DNA from: Oligoflexus sp.
Lineage (GTDB): Bacteria; Bdellovibrionota_B; Oligoflexia; Oligoflexales; Oligoflexaceae
Assembly: GCF_035712445.1 (NCBI RefSeq)
Contig: NZ_DASTAT010000135.1
Coordinates: 1 to 43,311 of the forward strand
Reading direction: 5' to 3'
DNA length: 43,311 nt
In this document: in pieces, positions 8,136 through 17,236 of the stretch
How positions within the stretch are numbered: the first letter of the stretch is position 1
Layout of the letters: every line of letters begins with the position of its first letter
Position numbers and translations under genes: made by a program
The notes under the pieces: model-generated
The model's database searches: none
The model's input: the letters and a program-made list of their open reading frames with translations, nothing else
Told to the model about the DNA's origin: nothing

Positions 8136-10883
8136 ATGAAGTCCCTGCGATTCCGCGCCATAGCCATCCTGCTGATCACGCTAGGAGCGCTCTACTACAT
8201 TTCGCCGACTTTCATTTACTTCTCCTTACCCAAGGACAAGCGGAATGATCCCGCGGAACTCGACAAAGCCATTCCATCCTGGCTGCCGAAGAAGCACATC
8301 AAGCTGGGTCTTGACCTTCAAGGCGGCGTGCAGCTTGTCCTGGGTGTGGATACCGAAGCCGCTATCGATAACCGCCTCGGCCGCATCGGAACCGAGATGG
8401 AGCGTTGGGCGAACCAGGACAAGAAAACCGTCAAGGAAGCCTATGCGATCAAAGGCAAGCAGACCCTTCGCATTACCTTGGAAGACGGCATCGACGTCGA
8501 TGAATTCCGCTCGAACCTCCGCGCTCAGTACACAGGACTGGAACGCGTCGCAGGTGAAGGTCAGACCATAGATCTGAAATACAACGACACCGAGCTGAAG
8601 CGTATTCGCGATGGATCGCTGGAGCAGGCGGAAAAAGTCGTTCGTTCGCGTATCGACAAGTGGGGCGTTTCGGAGCCTTCCATTAACCGTCGCGCTGACA
8701 AGTCGATCATGGTGCAGCTGCCCGGTTTCAAAGATCCCGATAAAGCGAAAGAACTGCTTGGTAAAACCGCGCAGCTCAAATTCAAACTGGTGGATGAAGA
8801 ATTCCGCGGATTCGGTGCTCTGGAAGGCAAGCTGCCTCCTGGAACCACACTGGAGCGTCGCGGCAACAGCGGTGCGGTGGCGATCGTCGGTGAGGACAAA
8901 GCAGCTATCGTCGCCCTGGCTCAGCCTTTGATTCCTGAAGGTCGTGAACTTCTGTTCGAAGAAACCCCACTGGCCGGCGGTAAAAAAGTTCGTTACACAG
9001 GCCAGGTCCTGAAAGCCGCCACCGAACTTTCCGGTGAAGACGTTCTGGACGCCAGCGTCAGCTACGATCCCAACTCGATGACCAACGACCCCGTTGTGTC
9101 GATGAAATTCACGCCGACCGGCGGCAAGCGCTTCGGTGATATCACAGGCGCCAACATCGGCCGCCGCATGGCGATCGTCCTTGATGATGTGATCGTATCG
9201 GATCCTGTGATCCAGGGCAAAATCTCGGGCGGCAGCGCGCAGATCACGCTGGGTTCGGGCGAAGCCTTCAATGTGAAGCAGGAGCAAGCCAACCAGTTGG
9301 CGCTTATCCTTCGCTCCGGTGCACTGCCGGCTCCCATCACGATCCTCGAAGAACGTCAGGTCGGAGCAACCCTCGGGCCTGAACTGGCGAACCAGGGTGT
9401 GTTCTCGGTCATCGTGGGCCTTGTTTTCGTTTTGATCTTCATCGTGTGGTACTACCGGATCCCAGGCGTTCTGTCCTGCGCGGCTCTGGTTTTGAACGGT
9501 ATCCTTCTTCTGATGCTGATGGCGGCCTTTGGCTTCTCACTGACGCTGCCGGGCTTCGCAGGTTTCATCCTGACCCTCGGTATGGCCGTGGATGCCAACG
9601 TTTTGATCAACGAACGTATCATCGACGAATTGCGTGATGGACGTCCGCCGCAAAAAGCCCTGGAAAACGGTTTCTCGAAAGTATTCTGGACCATTATCGA
9701 TGCCAACGTCACCACTCTGGTCGCTGCTTTCGTGATGCTGGAAACCAGTTCTTCGGGCCCTGTGAAAGGCTTTGCGATCTCTCTGATCCTTGGTCTGATC
9801 GTGTCGCTCTTCACCGCTTTGACAGTGACTCATACCTTCTTCAAACTCCTCCTGTCCCGCGGCAAGAGCGAGCAGCAGATCAAGGACTGGCTGGGTTGGG
9901 CCCGCGCGCAGAAGCAGGCGCAGGCTCCGCGTCGTCTCTTCGACTTCATGAAATACGGCAAGGCCGTGACCGGCTTCGGTGTGGCTGTGGTTTTGGCTGT
10001 TCTGGTGGCGAGTCAGACCATGGGTTTCAACTGGGCAGTTGACTTCGCTGGTGGTACGCAGATCGATGTGCTCTTCGGTAAGCCCGTCAAGGCTGAAGAG
10101 GTGCGCGCGGCACTTGAAGCATCAGGTGTGCAGGATGCCCAGCTGCAGGAAGTTGGTTCGGACGGCAGGCAGTGGTCGGCTCGTTTTGAAGGCAGTAACA
10201 TCACAGCCACCGAAGGCGCTGATGCTGCGGCGGCTGCAGCCAATACGGAGAAAGCGACAACCATACGGCAGACTCTGACCACGAAGTTGGCGGATTATCA
10301 GCCGGATGTTCAGCGTGTGGAATACGTCGGTCCTGCGATCGGTAAAGAGCTGCGGAAGCAGGGTGTGTACTCGGTCTTCTGGGCGGTTTTGGGTATCGTG
10401 CTTTACGTGGCCCTGCGCTTTGACAGCCGCTTCGTTCCCGGCGCGATCATGAAAATGATCTTCGACGTGTCGATGGTTCTGGCTTTCTATCTCTTCTTCC
10501 AAAGGCCTTTTGACCTGACGGCGGTCGCCGGTGTTCTGACGATCGTGGGTTATTCGGTCAACGACGTTATCGTTATCTACGATAGGATCAGGGAAAACAT
10601 TCAGGCTCACGCGCGCCGCACGCTGCTGGAGAACGTGAACATCTCCTTGAACGAAACCCTCTCGCGTTCGATCAACACTTCGTTCGCAACCATGTTCTCT
10701 TTGGTTGGTATCCTGGTCTTCGGCACGGATCAGATCCTGAACTTCGCGATTGCGATGTTCATCGGTATCATCGCCGCGACCATCAGTTCGACCTTTGTGG
10801 CGACGACTGGCCTTCTGCTGTTCGAGAACTGGCAGAAGAAGAAGGTGATCAAGGTGAGTGGTGGCGAGGCGGCTCGGAGTTAA
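8136..10883 (+). CDS. secDF: Protein-export membrane protein SecDF (SecD and SecF fused)
   Basis: One 915-residue chain carries both subunits. The SecD half (about residues 1-590) has LGLDLQGGVQLVLGVD near residue 57, the periplasmic P1 domain, GATLGPE and the membrane motif LGMAVDANVLINERI. The SecF half (about 600-915) has VDFAGGTQIDVLF, YVGPAIGKELRKQGVYS and the D-bearing helix GYSVNDVIVIYDRIREN. SecDF uses the proton gradient to help pull preproteins out of SecYEG on the periplasmic side. The aspartates used for proton transfer in both halves (VDANV and VNDVIV) are present. Most proteobacteria have separate secD and secF behind yajC; here they are fused and yajC is not adjacent. A strong bidirectional terminator follows at 10919-10946. 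Confidence 0.97.
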   Translation: MKSLRFRAIAILLITLGALYYISPTFIYFSLPKDKRNDPAELDKAIPSWLPKKHIKLGLDLQGGVQLVLGVDTEAAIDNRLGRIGTEMERWANQDKKTVKEAYAIKGKQTLRITLEDGIDVDEFRSNLRAQYTGLERVAGEGQTIDLKYNDTELKRIRDGSLEQAEKVVRSRIDKWGVSEPSINRRADKSIMVQLPGFKDPDKAKELLGKTAQLKFKLVDEEFRGFGALEGKLPPGTTLERRGNSGAVAIVGEDKAAIVALAQPLIPEGRELLFEETPLAGGKKVRYTGQVLKAATELSGEDVLDASVSYDPNSMTNDPVVSMKFTPTGGKRFGDITGANIGRRMAIVLDDVIVSDPVIQGKISGGSAQITLGSGEAFNVKQEQANQLALILRSGALPAPITILEERQVGATLGPELANQGVFSVIVGLVFVLIFIVWYYRIPGVLSCAALVLNGILLLMLMAAFGFSLTLPGFAGFILTLGMAVDANVLINERIIDELRDGRPPQKALENGFSKVFWTIIDANVTTLVAAFVMLETSSSGPVKGFAISLILGLIVSLFTALTVTHTFFKLLLSRGKSEQQIKDWLGWARAQKQAQAPRRLFDFMKYGKAVTGFGVAVVLAVLVASQTMGFNWAVDFAGGTQIDVLFGKPVKAEEVRAALEASGVQDAQLQEVGSDGRQWSARFEGSNITATEGADAAAAAANTEKATTIRQTLTTKLADYQPDVQRVEYVGPAIGKELRKQGVYSVFWAVLGIVLYVALRFDSRFVPGAIMKMIFDVSMVLAFYLFFQRPFDLTAVAGVLTIVGYSVNDVIVIYDRIRENIQAHARRTLLENVNISLNETLSRSINTSFATMFSLVGILVFGTDQILNFAIAMFIGIIAATISSTFVATTGLLLFENWQKKKVIKVSGGEAARS

Positions 10884-10918
10884 GCCGAGTTTCCCTATCC
10901 ACTGATCAAGACAACAAA

Positions 10919-10946
10919 AAGGGGGCCTCAGGCCCCCTTGTTTTTT
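10919..10946. terminator. Bidirectional rho-independent terminator between secDF and the 10972 gene
   Basis: A 9-bp stem AAGGGGGCC / GGCCCCCTT closes a TCA loop. It is followed by TTGTTTTTT on the plus strand, and on the minus strand by CCCCCTTTTTGTTG. It fits between two convergent genes and can serve both. Confidence 0.93.
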
Positions 10947-10971
10947 CCACCATGAATGATAAGGCGGCTCG

Positions 10972-11340
10972 TTACAGCAGTTCCATGTCGGTGATCGAGT
11001 TGCCCGACAGCACGTCCGAATACTGGAAATCCTTGGTGGGGATCACATCGTTCTTGCGAGTCGTCGACTTGAATGTTTCCTGATACACGCTGCAGTCGAT
11101 GTAGTCGAAGACGTTCGGGAATGGATGATTCACGCAATCCATGTTGGGCTCTTCGCCTTTCTTGGGAACTTTGCGTGCGCCGACCTTTTTAGGGCCTTTG
11201 GCTTTGGGGTCCTCGATAACGGGTTCAGGAGCCATGTGTTTTTTCATGACGAGGCCACAGAGATTCTTGAATTCGATCTGAGCGTTCTCAGCATTATACT
11301 GACCATGACGAACCAAGTGAGGACAACGCTTGCAAAGCAT
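10972..11340 (-). CDS. Small cysteine-rich protein, unknown function
   Basis: I do not recognise this protein. The start is taken as ATG 11340 because AGGAAAGGTGG precedes it at good distance, giving 122 residues; the open frame extends to 11454 without a better signal. It opens with MLCKRCPHL, a CxxC pair at residues 3 and 6. Further cysteines fall in NLCGLVM, MDCVNHPFPN and YIDCSVYQ, separated by a Lys/Pro-rich linker (KAKGPKKVGARKVPKKGEEP). There is no signal peptide and no membrane helix. The spacing looks like a metal or Fe-S site built from two parts: CxxC plus Cys before the linker, Cys and Cys after it. That is inference. It is convergent with secDF and divergent from folC. Confidence 0.75.
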   Translation of the reverse strand: MLCKRCPHLVRHGQYNAENAQIEFKNLCGLVMKKHMAPEPVIEDPKAKGPKKVGARKVPKKGEEPNMDCVNHPFPNVFDYIDCSVYQETFKSTTRKNDVIPTKDFQYSDVLSGNSITDMELL

Positions 11341-11568
11341 TAAAGCCACCTTTCCTGAGAAGGGCAGTCGACGCGCAAGGCTCCCGTGCTCAGATTCGTG
11401 GAGCTTTCGAACACAAAGCTCCCCCTGAGGCCAGTTGTCTCCGCCATCAACCATTATTTTTTCATGGGGTTAGGGACATCTTAGGGCATGCTTTCTGGCT
11501 CTGCAACGGGAAAATGTTTGTAATTTCTGGGAAAAATGCTTTTAGGCCTGCCCGAAAAAGCCGTTCTT

Positions 11569-11577
11569 TGTTAAAAT
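11569..11577 (+). promoter_or_regulatory. Possible extended -10 promoter for folC
   Basis: TG-T-TAAAAT at 11569-11577 fits an extended -10 element, about 39 bases before the GTG start at 11616. No clear -35 box is present at the usual distance. The assignment rests on this match and its position. Confidence 0.3.
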
Positions 11578-11615
11578 AATCGGATTCTTAGGCCAGCGTG
11601 ACCGAGGATAAAATC

Positions 11616-12977
11616 GTGGATTTCGATACACTCTTTGCCAGGCGATCAACCCATATAAAACCAGGGCTGCAACGGATTGAGCGCAGTTACGAATTTTTAA
11701 AAAGGCCTGCGGCGCGAATCCCCGCGGCTTTGATCGGTGGCACCAATGGAAAAGGAAGCACCAGCGGTTTCCTCTGGTACCTCTTCGCACTCAACCAACG
11801 CAATATCGGGCTCTACAGCTCGCCCCATCTCGCGGCCTTCTCCGAACGCTGCCAGCTGAGTTTAACGCCGTGCGACGACAGGGAGCTGGCTGATGTCTGG
11901 CGTCAGCTTCAGCAGGAACTGCCGCCTGATCACTATGATGAGCTATCTTTTTTTGAAATCGCGACGCTGCTGGCCTTTCAACTTTTTCAAAAGAAAGCCG
12001 CGGATTTCCAAGTGCTCGAAGTGGGCCTCGGTGGACGGTGGGATGCGACCAACGTGAGCGATCCCCTTGTCTCGGCTTTGGTCAGCGTTTCCAAAGATCA
12101 TCAGGAATATCTCGGCTCCGATCTGATCGGCATCATGAATGAAAAACTCGGGATCATGCGTCCCGGACGTCCTCTGTTCTGGGGGCGCGGCGGTGAAGTC
12201 TGCGAAGTGCCCGGTTATCGTGAACATCTTCTGCAGCAAACCGCAAAACATAATGTCCCGCTTTACGAAGCGGACCGTGACTTTGGATATGATGCGCCGA
12301 GCGAAACCATCGCCGTGAATCTTCCGAATCTTCCGCTTTGCTCCTTGCCTCTTCAAAAGCTCCTGAAAAAAACTCCGCTCTTTTTAAGGCGAAATCTGGC
12401 CCTGGCCGCTGCGATGTATCATTATCTGCAGCAAACCCTCGGTGATGAGAAATGGAAGCCCCTGAATGAGATTTGGCCCCTTCTCTGTGAAGGTCAGGCT
12501 CCGGCGCCTGTGACGCTTTATGGGCGGAGTCAAAGGCTGCTGGTTCCGTCGACGCGAGGTCCTGTGCGGCTTATCCTGGACGTGTCGCATAATCCCGATG
12601 GAGCCCAGGCATTTCTGACCGGACTCGCCAGCAGGGGCCTTGAGACGCCTATGCCGGCTCTGGTCTGCATCTTGAAAGATAAGGAAATGAATCGCATCCT
12701 GGATGTCTTGCGTTCGCGCCTGCATCCTGTCATCCTGTTTGGAATTGAGCACGAACGCGCCTGGCAGCCCGAGCTTCTGGACGTCCGGCATCGCGATCTG
12801 CCTTTTTATACGAGTTTTCAGGAGGCCTTTCAGGAAGCCTTGGTCCGGTGGAACCCGGCCGACGCTCCTTGGGCCATTTGTGGATCTGTGCTGGCTGTGG
12901 GACGCATCCTTCAGCATTTTGATAGCGCGCCTAAGAATGGAATCAGCCTTGAACGATGTCTCTCTGGTGATTGGTAA
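11616..12977 (+). CDS. folC: Folylpolyglutamate synthase / dihydrofolate synthase
   Basis: The product (453 residues from GTG 11616) is a Mur-ligase-superfamily enzyme. Its P-loop GTNGKGS lies at residues 42-48 (Lys46), the FolC signature EVGLGGRWDATN at about 135, and the C-terminal domain motif LDVSHNPDGAQAF follows later. The family adds glutamate to dihydropteroate and/or tetrahydrofolate in the cytoplasm; whether this one does both reactions cannot be told from the sequence. GAGGA at 11604-11608 lies 7 bases before GTG 11616; an in-frame GTG at 11598 (459 residues) has a weaker signal. The 3' end overlaps the lptD start by 41 bases, so the two genes are probably translated from one message. 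Confidence 0.93.
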   Translation: MDFDTLFARRSTHIKPGLQRIERSYEFLKRPAARIPAALIGGTNGKGSTSGFLWYLFALNQRNIGLYSSPHLAAFSERCQLSLTPCDDRELADVWRQLQQELPPDHYDELSFFEIATLLAFQLFQKKAADFQVLEVGLGGRWDATNVSDPLVSALVSVSKDHQEYLGSDLIGIMNEKLGIMRPGRPLFWGRGGEVCEVPGYREHLLQQTAKHNVPLYEADRDFGYDAPSETIAVNLPNLPLCSLPLQKLLKKTPLFLRRNLALAAAMYHYLQQTLGDEKWKPLNEIWPLLCEGQAPAPVTLYGRSQRLLVPSTRGPVRLILDVSHNPDGAQAFLTGLASRGLETPMPALVCILKDKEMNRILDVLRSRLHPVILFGIEHERAWQPELLDVRHRDLPFYTSFQEAFQEALVRWNPADAPWAICGSVLAVGRILQHFDSAPKNGISLERCLSGDW

Positions 12978-15900
12978 GGGGCTCACTCTCGGTTCCTTGC
13001 TTCTAGCAATAGTGTGCAGCAGCCTTGTTCCCAGCCAGGCCTCGGCTCAGACGCGTCCGGTGCCTGAACTCGGAGCCTCGGACGAGCCGACGCCTTCCCT
13101 GGATCCTTTGGATGTCGATCCTGACTATTCCTTTCTTTACGACACCCGCACCATCGGCTTGGATAAGGATGGCAAACGCTACCTCTTCGAAGGGGACGTG
13201 GTCCTGATCGGCGGCGGGAATGTCATCACAGCGGATAAGATCCAGGTCGACTACACGACGACCACATTGGTGGCTGAAGGTCACGTCGTCCTTTTGCATC
13301 AGAACGAAGTGTTTACGGGTACACGGATCGAGATGCAGTGGAAGACAGGTGATTTCACCATCATCAATGCGGTGCTCACGGCCAACGACGTACGTAAAGT
13401 TGAAGAAGTGAGCCGCCGCATCCTGGGGCAGTCGGCGCGTGAGCTGGCCTACGACGCCGCGCGCGAGGAGCAGCTGAAGGAGATCGAAAAGAGCAAAGAG
13501 GATATGAAAAAAGCCTTTGGAGCGTCAGAGGCCAAGGAACCAAGCCCCGGCCAGGTGACTGCTTACACAAGACTTTTGGAGCGCGAACGTTTCACCCGCG
13601 AATCCTCGCCGCCGATGCTCGCCGATCGCGACCCCGAGCGCCGCCGCCGCCTGGAGCGCCGCCGCACCTACTGGAAGAAGTCGCGGGCCGAAGCGACCTC
13701 TGCGCCTCTGCCTCAAAATTTCTATTTCCGTCTGGAAGGTGACAAACTGCAAAGACGCGATGGCAATCTTTACCGAGTCGATCGCGGATCCTTCACGCCC
13801 TGCCGCTGCGAAGATGATGAGACGCCGGCCTGGGGCTTCCAGGCGGATGAGATTGAAGCGCAGCAGGAAGGTTATGTCGACCTTCACCATCCGGTGCTGA
13901 CGATCAAAGGCATTCCCATCCTTTATCTGCCTTATCTGAAGCTGCCTTTGAAAGCCAAGCGCCAATCGGGTTTCCTGATGCCAAGCTTTCAAAGCGGGCA
14001 GCAGAAAAACGGTTTTGTCTATACCCAGCCGGTGTTTTTGGATCTTGGGCAGAATGCCGATGCGACGATTACCACGGACCTCTTCCAGAAACGGGGGACG
14101 CGTGTAGGGCTTGAAGGCCGCTATGAAGCGCGCAAGCACTCGGGTTTTCGCTTTCAGACCGAGATGATTCGCGACACCTCGTGGCTGCAGCTGCAGAGCG
14201 AGCGCAATGGACTTCTGAAGTATCATCTGGAAGAGCAGCCCTTCTGCGCGACTGCAGCGACTCCGGAAGAGCGCCTCGCCTGTGAAAAGCAGATCGTCGA
14301 TAACCTGACTCCGCCCGGCAATACCTGGAGGGGCAAGGAGGAGTGGCAAGGGCGTTATTTCCTTGCGCCGCGCCTTTCGATAGTGTCGGCAGGCAAGGTC
14401 ACGTCCGATCACCGTTATATCGAAGACCTTTATCTGCCAGAAGATATCGTGACCGCGTTTGCCAATCAGGCCAATGCCAATGCTTTTTCCACCGCCAAGG
14501 CACGGGTGGATTTTGATGGTCGTGATTTTTATCTGGGACTTGGCGGCTCGCTCGGTGACAACGCCTGGTCCACCGAACGTTATTCCGGGCAGCAGATTCC
14601 AGCTTATCTGAACCTTCAGACCCGGCTCTTCCGTCTTCTGCCATCCAGCTGGGTGAAGCTGCCGATTTACGCGGAAGTCCAGGCCAAGACCATCGTGATC
14701 GATGAATTTGATTCCACGCGCAATATCACGAACAACATTGCGCCGGCCACGCCGGATCTGACTTTGGGTGATGGCCAATGGAATCGCATGGCCGTCCTTC
14801 TCACGACGCCTTTGACCAGCGACAGCATCGTCCGCGTGGATCAGTTTACCGAAGGTGAGGTCCGGGTTATTTCCCATGAAGGATTGCCCGAGAAAAACAG
14901 CAGCATTCGCAGCTGGCGGACGGGCTTCGCCTTGAATCTGCCGATCGATGGCATAGGGCCTTTGCCGAGCTGGATACGAAAGCCGGAGGGCGTCGAGGGC
15001 CAGAGTTATGTGAAGCATATCATGAACTGGGGTCTCAGCCTTTCCATGCGGCCGAGCGTGGTGCGCGAGGGGCAGTACGGAGAACTGCAGAACGCCAGCA
15101 AAACGGACCTGGTTTACTTCACAAGCGATCGTCGCACCATTCATCCTGATGAACAGCAGCCGCGTGATGTGCGCGATGAGGATCGCATGGTCCCGCATCA
15201 GCGCGTGACCCTGAGCACCAGCCATCGCTGGCAGGTCTTCGATCGGGTGCAGGAAACGCTGCCTGGTCAGCTGCCACCGGAGACGAACGAGAATGCCGAG
15301 CAGCTTCGCGATTTGCAAAGACAGGCCCTGCGCGAGCTGATGAGTGTGAAGGATCAGCCGGTCACCAGCACGAGCACGATGTTCCGTGACCGTCCGGATG
15401 GTGGAGTGGATTGGTTCATCAACCGCTATCGGATTTCGGATGTGAATACGTCCGAGCCTGTGAGCTTCAACATCAGCATGAGCTTTGACTATCAGCAGGA
15501 AAAACTGCGGCAGGAGCAGATCAAGCGCAATAAGGATCTGGAAGAACAGGCCCTGCAGGCGAGCGATCCAGCAGACGCAGCCCAGGCCCGCAGTCAGGTC
15601 GTGAATTATTTCCAGCTGCCCGAATCCTGGCTCGGCCCTTACTCATCTCTTGCCATCAACTGGCGCGGCGTGAGCCTGTCGACGACCTCGACCTATAACA
15701 TCTATAAGAACGCCAATACCTCGCTCAGTTTTGGTCTGGGCCTGCCGACCTTCTTGTCCACATCCCTGGCCATGAATTATGTGGTCGAGAAAAATGCGGA
15801 ACTCGATACCGCCCTGAATCAAATCTTTTTCAAGAGGATCAAGACCACCAACGTCGGTCTGAGTTCCGGCATCATCCCTTATATAAGCCTGGGTGCGAAC

Positions 15901-16140
15901 CTGATCCGGCGCCAGGTGGAAGCGGAGAAGTATCAGTATGGAACATCCTATCAGATCGCCTATGATAGCGTGTCCGGCTGCTGGGGTCTGCGATTTGTGC
16001 GGGAAAAGGATTTGAATCAGAATGAAGAAAACGCCAACTACATCGTGCAGCTGGCGGTTATTTTCCTGGGCAATCGACGGAACGCGGATATCTCACCGGG
16101 CCTGAAGCGGCAATTCGGTGTCGATGACGAGAATCTTTAG
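12937..16140 (+). CDS. lptD: LPS-assembly outer-membrane protein LptD
   Basis: The start is ATG 12937, which opens a signal peptide ending PSQASA before QTRP; the frame is open further upstream only because it overlaps folC. The mature protein has an OstA-type periplasmic domain at about residues 60-155 (YLFEGDVVLIGGGNVITADK, then VAEGHVVLLHQNEVFTG). A charged helical insert (about 165-260) precedes the barrel region, which shows GSFTPC, GIPILYLPYLKLPL and RQSGFLMPSFQSG, all LptD hallmarks. The C-terminal segment DSVSGCWGLRFVREK matches the conserved disulfide region of LptD but has one Cys (C1015) where E. coli has two. At 1067 residues it is longer than the usual 750-800. It inserts LPS into the outer leaflet with LptE, which is not seen here. 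It ends 9 bases from the convergent gene at 16150. Confidence 0.94.
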   Translation: MESALNDVSLVIGKGLTLGSLLLAIVCSSLVPSQASAQTRPVPELGASDEPTPSLDPLDVDPDYSFLYDTRTIGLDKDGKRYLFEGDVVLIGGGNVITADKIQVDYTTTTLVAEGHVVLLHQNEVFTGTRIEMQWKTGDFTIINAVLTANDVRKVEEVSRRILGQSARELAYDAAREEQLKEIEKSKEDMKKAFGASEAKEPSPGQVTAYTRLLERERFTRESSPPMLADRDPERRRRLERRRTYWKKSRAEATSAPLPQNFYFRLEGDKLQRRDGNLYRVDRGSFTPCRCEDDETPAWGFQADEIEAQQEGYVDLHHPVLTIKGIPILYLPYLKLPLKAKRQSGFLMPSFQSGQQKNGFVYTQPVFLDLGQNADATITTDLFQKRGTRVGLEGRYEARKHSGFRFQTEMIRDTSWLQLQSERNGLLKYHLEEQPFCATAATPEERLACEKQIVDNLTPPGNTWRGKEEWQGRYFLAPRLSIVSAGKVTSDHRYIEDLYLPEDIVTAFANQANANAFSTAKARVDFDGRDFYLGLGGSLGDNAWSTERYSGQQIPAYLNLQTRLFRLLPSSWVKLPIYAEVQAKTIVIDEFDSTRNITNNIAPATPDLTLGDGQWNRMAVLLTTPLTSDSIVRVDQFTEGEVRVISHEGLPEKNSSIRSWRTGFALNLPIDGIGPLPSWIRKPEGVEGQSYVKHIMNWGLSLSMRPSVVREGQYGELQNASKTDLVYFTSDRRTIHPDEQQPRDVRDEDRMVPHQRVTLSTSHRWQVFDRVQETLPGQLPPETNENAEQLRDLQRQALRELMSVKDQPVTSTSTMFRDRPDGGVDWFINRYRISDVNTSEPVSFNISMSFDYQQEKLRQEQIKRNKDLEEQALQASDPADAAQARSQVVNYFQLPESWLGPYSSLAINWRGVSLSTTSTYNIYKNANTSLSFGLGLPTFLSTSLAMNYVVEKNAELDTALNQIFFKRIKTTNVGLSSGIIPYISLGANLIRRQVEAEKYQYGTSYQIAYDSVSGCWGLRFVREKDLNQNEENANYIVQLAVIFLGNRRNADISPGLKRQFGVDDENL

Positions 16141-16149
16141 AGACTTCGA

Positions 16150-17040
16150 TCACTCCATCAGAAGGGTTGGCGTATAACTCAACACCGGCCCCAGAATTTT
16201 CTGATCGCGATCCGCAAATTGAAAATAGATGGTCGCAGCCGCAGGCATGATCTGCAAAGGCTGCCGCAGGTCCTGCCAGGGAGCATCGGCGATATAACCC
16301 TGGTTTAATATATCAGGATTATTGGCAAAACGAATCCACCGCGCCGCGCCGTTGGCTGAATAGCTCAATGAAATCGGTTGGTTGGAAGTGTTTCGCGGAA
16401 TCGGCTGGGCTTCGATGCTGCCCATCGGGTTCAGATCACTATAGAGTTCAACGTCCCGCAGCTGATTGCCCGGCAGCCAGGTGCCTCGGGTTTGGACAAA
16501 GCCGCGTTTCTCGACCAGAAGCGGCGTCGCCGATTGCGCCGGCAGAGTCAGGCTGAAGGTCCCGTCGGCAGCGGTCTGAATTTCCTTGCGACCCAGGCGC
16601 ACGCGCGCGTCAGCAGCCGGCGTGCCTTGCGCCACGATGCGGCCTTCGACAGGAACCTCGGTCTGCAGCTGGATATCGCCCAGGTTCATGGCCCCGCGGT
16701 TTTTTATATTCAGAACATTCAGGACCGCGGATTCGGGATTGCCGTTTTCACTTATAAAATAGAGGTGAAGCAGGGCATCCTGCAGACCATACTGCAGGCG
16801 CAAAGCTTCGAGCCGATCTTCATCCAAGGTCAGGGCAAAACTGCCATCGTCCGCGCTGATGGCTTCCGCCACAGGCTCCTGCTCAATAAAGATCGCGGTA
16901 CTGCCGCTCAAAAGCTCGCTGCTATGAAGAACGCGACCTTCAATCAAAAGCTCAGCTTTGGCTTTCTGCACGTCGCTCTTCGGTTGAGGCAGACAGGCCG
17001 TGATACACAGAAGGCTGAAAAGAAACCACCGCTTCGTCAT
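16150..17040 (-). CDS. Lipoprotein with carboxypeptidase-regulatory-like (Ig-fold) repeats
   Basis: From ATG 17040 (GGAGTGG upstream) the 296-residue product has a lipoprotein signal ending CITAC, with lipidation expected at Cys16. At least two beta-sandwich units of the carboxypeptidase regulatory-like/CNA-B type follow: one around EGRVLHSSELLSG to DDGSFALTLDE, one around VEGRIVAQGTPAADARVRLG to AADGTFSLTLPA. The last third is beta-rich with no recognisable motif. Such repeats serve as surface or periplasmic binding scaffolds, and no catalytic residues are visible. The frame stays open upstream to 17448, but those residues have no signal character. It diverges from the polysaccharide cluster starting at 17237, and its stop is 9 bases from that of lptD. 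Its role is unknown. Confidence 0.82.
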   Translation of the reverse strand: MTKRWFLFSLLCITACLPQPKSDVQKAKAELLIEGRVLHSSELLSGSTAIFIEQEPVAEAISADDGSFALTLDEDRLEALRLQYGLQDALLHLYFISENGNPESAVLNVLNIKNRGAMNLGDIQLQTEVPVEGRIVAQGTPAADARVRLGRKEIQTAADGTFSLTLPAQSATPLLVEKRGFVQTRGTWLPGNQLRDVELYSDLNPMGSIEAQPIPRNTSNQPISLSYSANGAARWIRFANNPDILNQGYIADAPWQDLRQPLQIMPAAATIYFQFADRDQKILGPVLSYTPTLLME

Positions 17041-17154
17041 AACCACTCCATTCCCAGAAAAACAGCCGGATCCACAGACGCGTGGCCCTTTCGAAAATGC
17101 AAAGTCCTGACCAGACCCGCGTTTGGGACCTAAATGCCGCAATTTACAAATGAT

Positions 17155-17184
17155 TTGTATGGCTTGGAAGGCTTCTGCTACACT
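17155..17184 (+). promoter_or_regulatory. Probable promoter of the polysaccharide export cluster
   Basis: TTGTAT (17155-17160) and an extended -10 TG-C-TACACT (17176-17184) are separated by 18 bases. This puts a start site near 17191, about 46 bases ahead of the first gene. Two TTGACA hexamers further down (17200-17217) lie too close to the gene to be -35 boxes for it, but could bind a regulator. This is pattern matching only. Confidence 0.4.
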
Positions 17185-17236
17185 GATAGCCAAGACCAAT
17201 TGACAAAAAATTTGACAGTCCCAAGGGAGCAGTCGC

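Noticed and set aside
12703..12936. Longer N-terminus for LptD
   Set aside because: The open frame continues upstream inside folC, but a proper signal peptide begins at ATG 12937, and the extra residues are a folC shadow.
13525..15318. 597-codon minus-strand open frame
   Set aside because: It lies wholly antisense to lptD, which has strong family motifs; the product has no recognisable domain.
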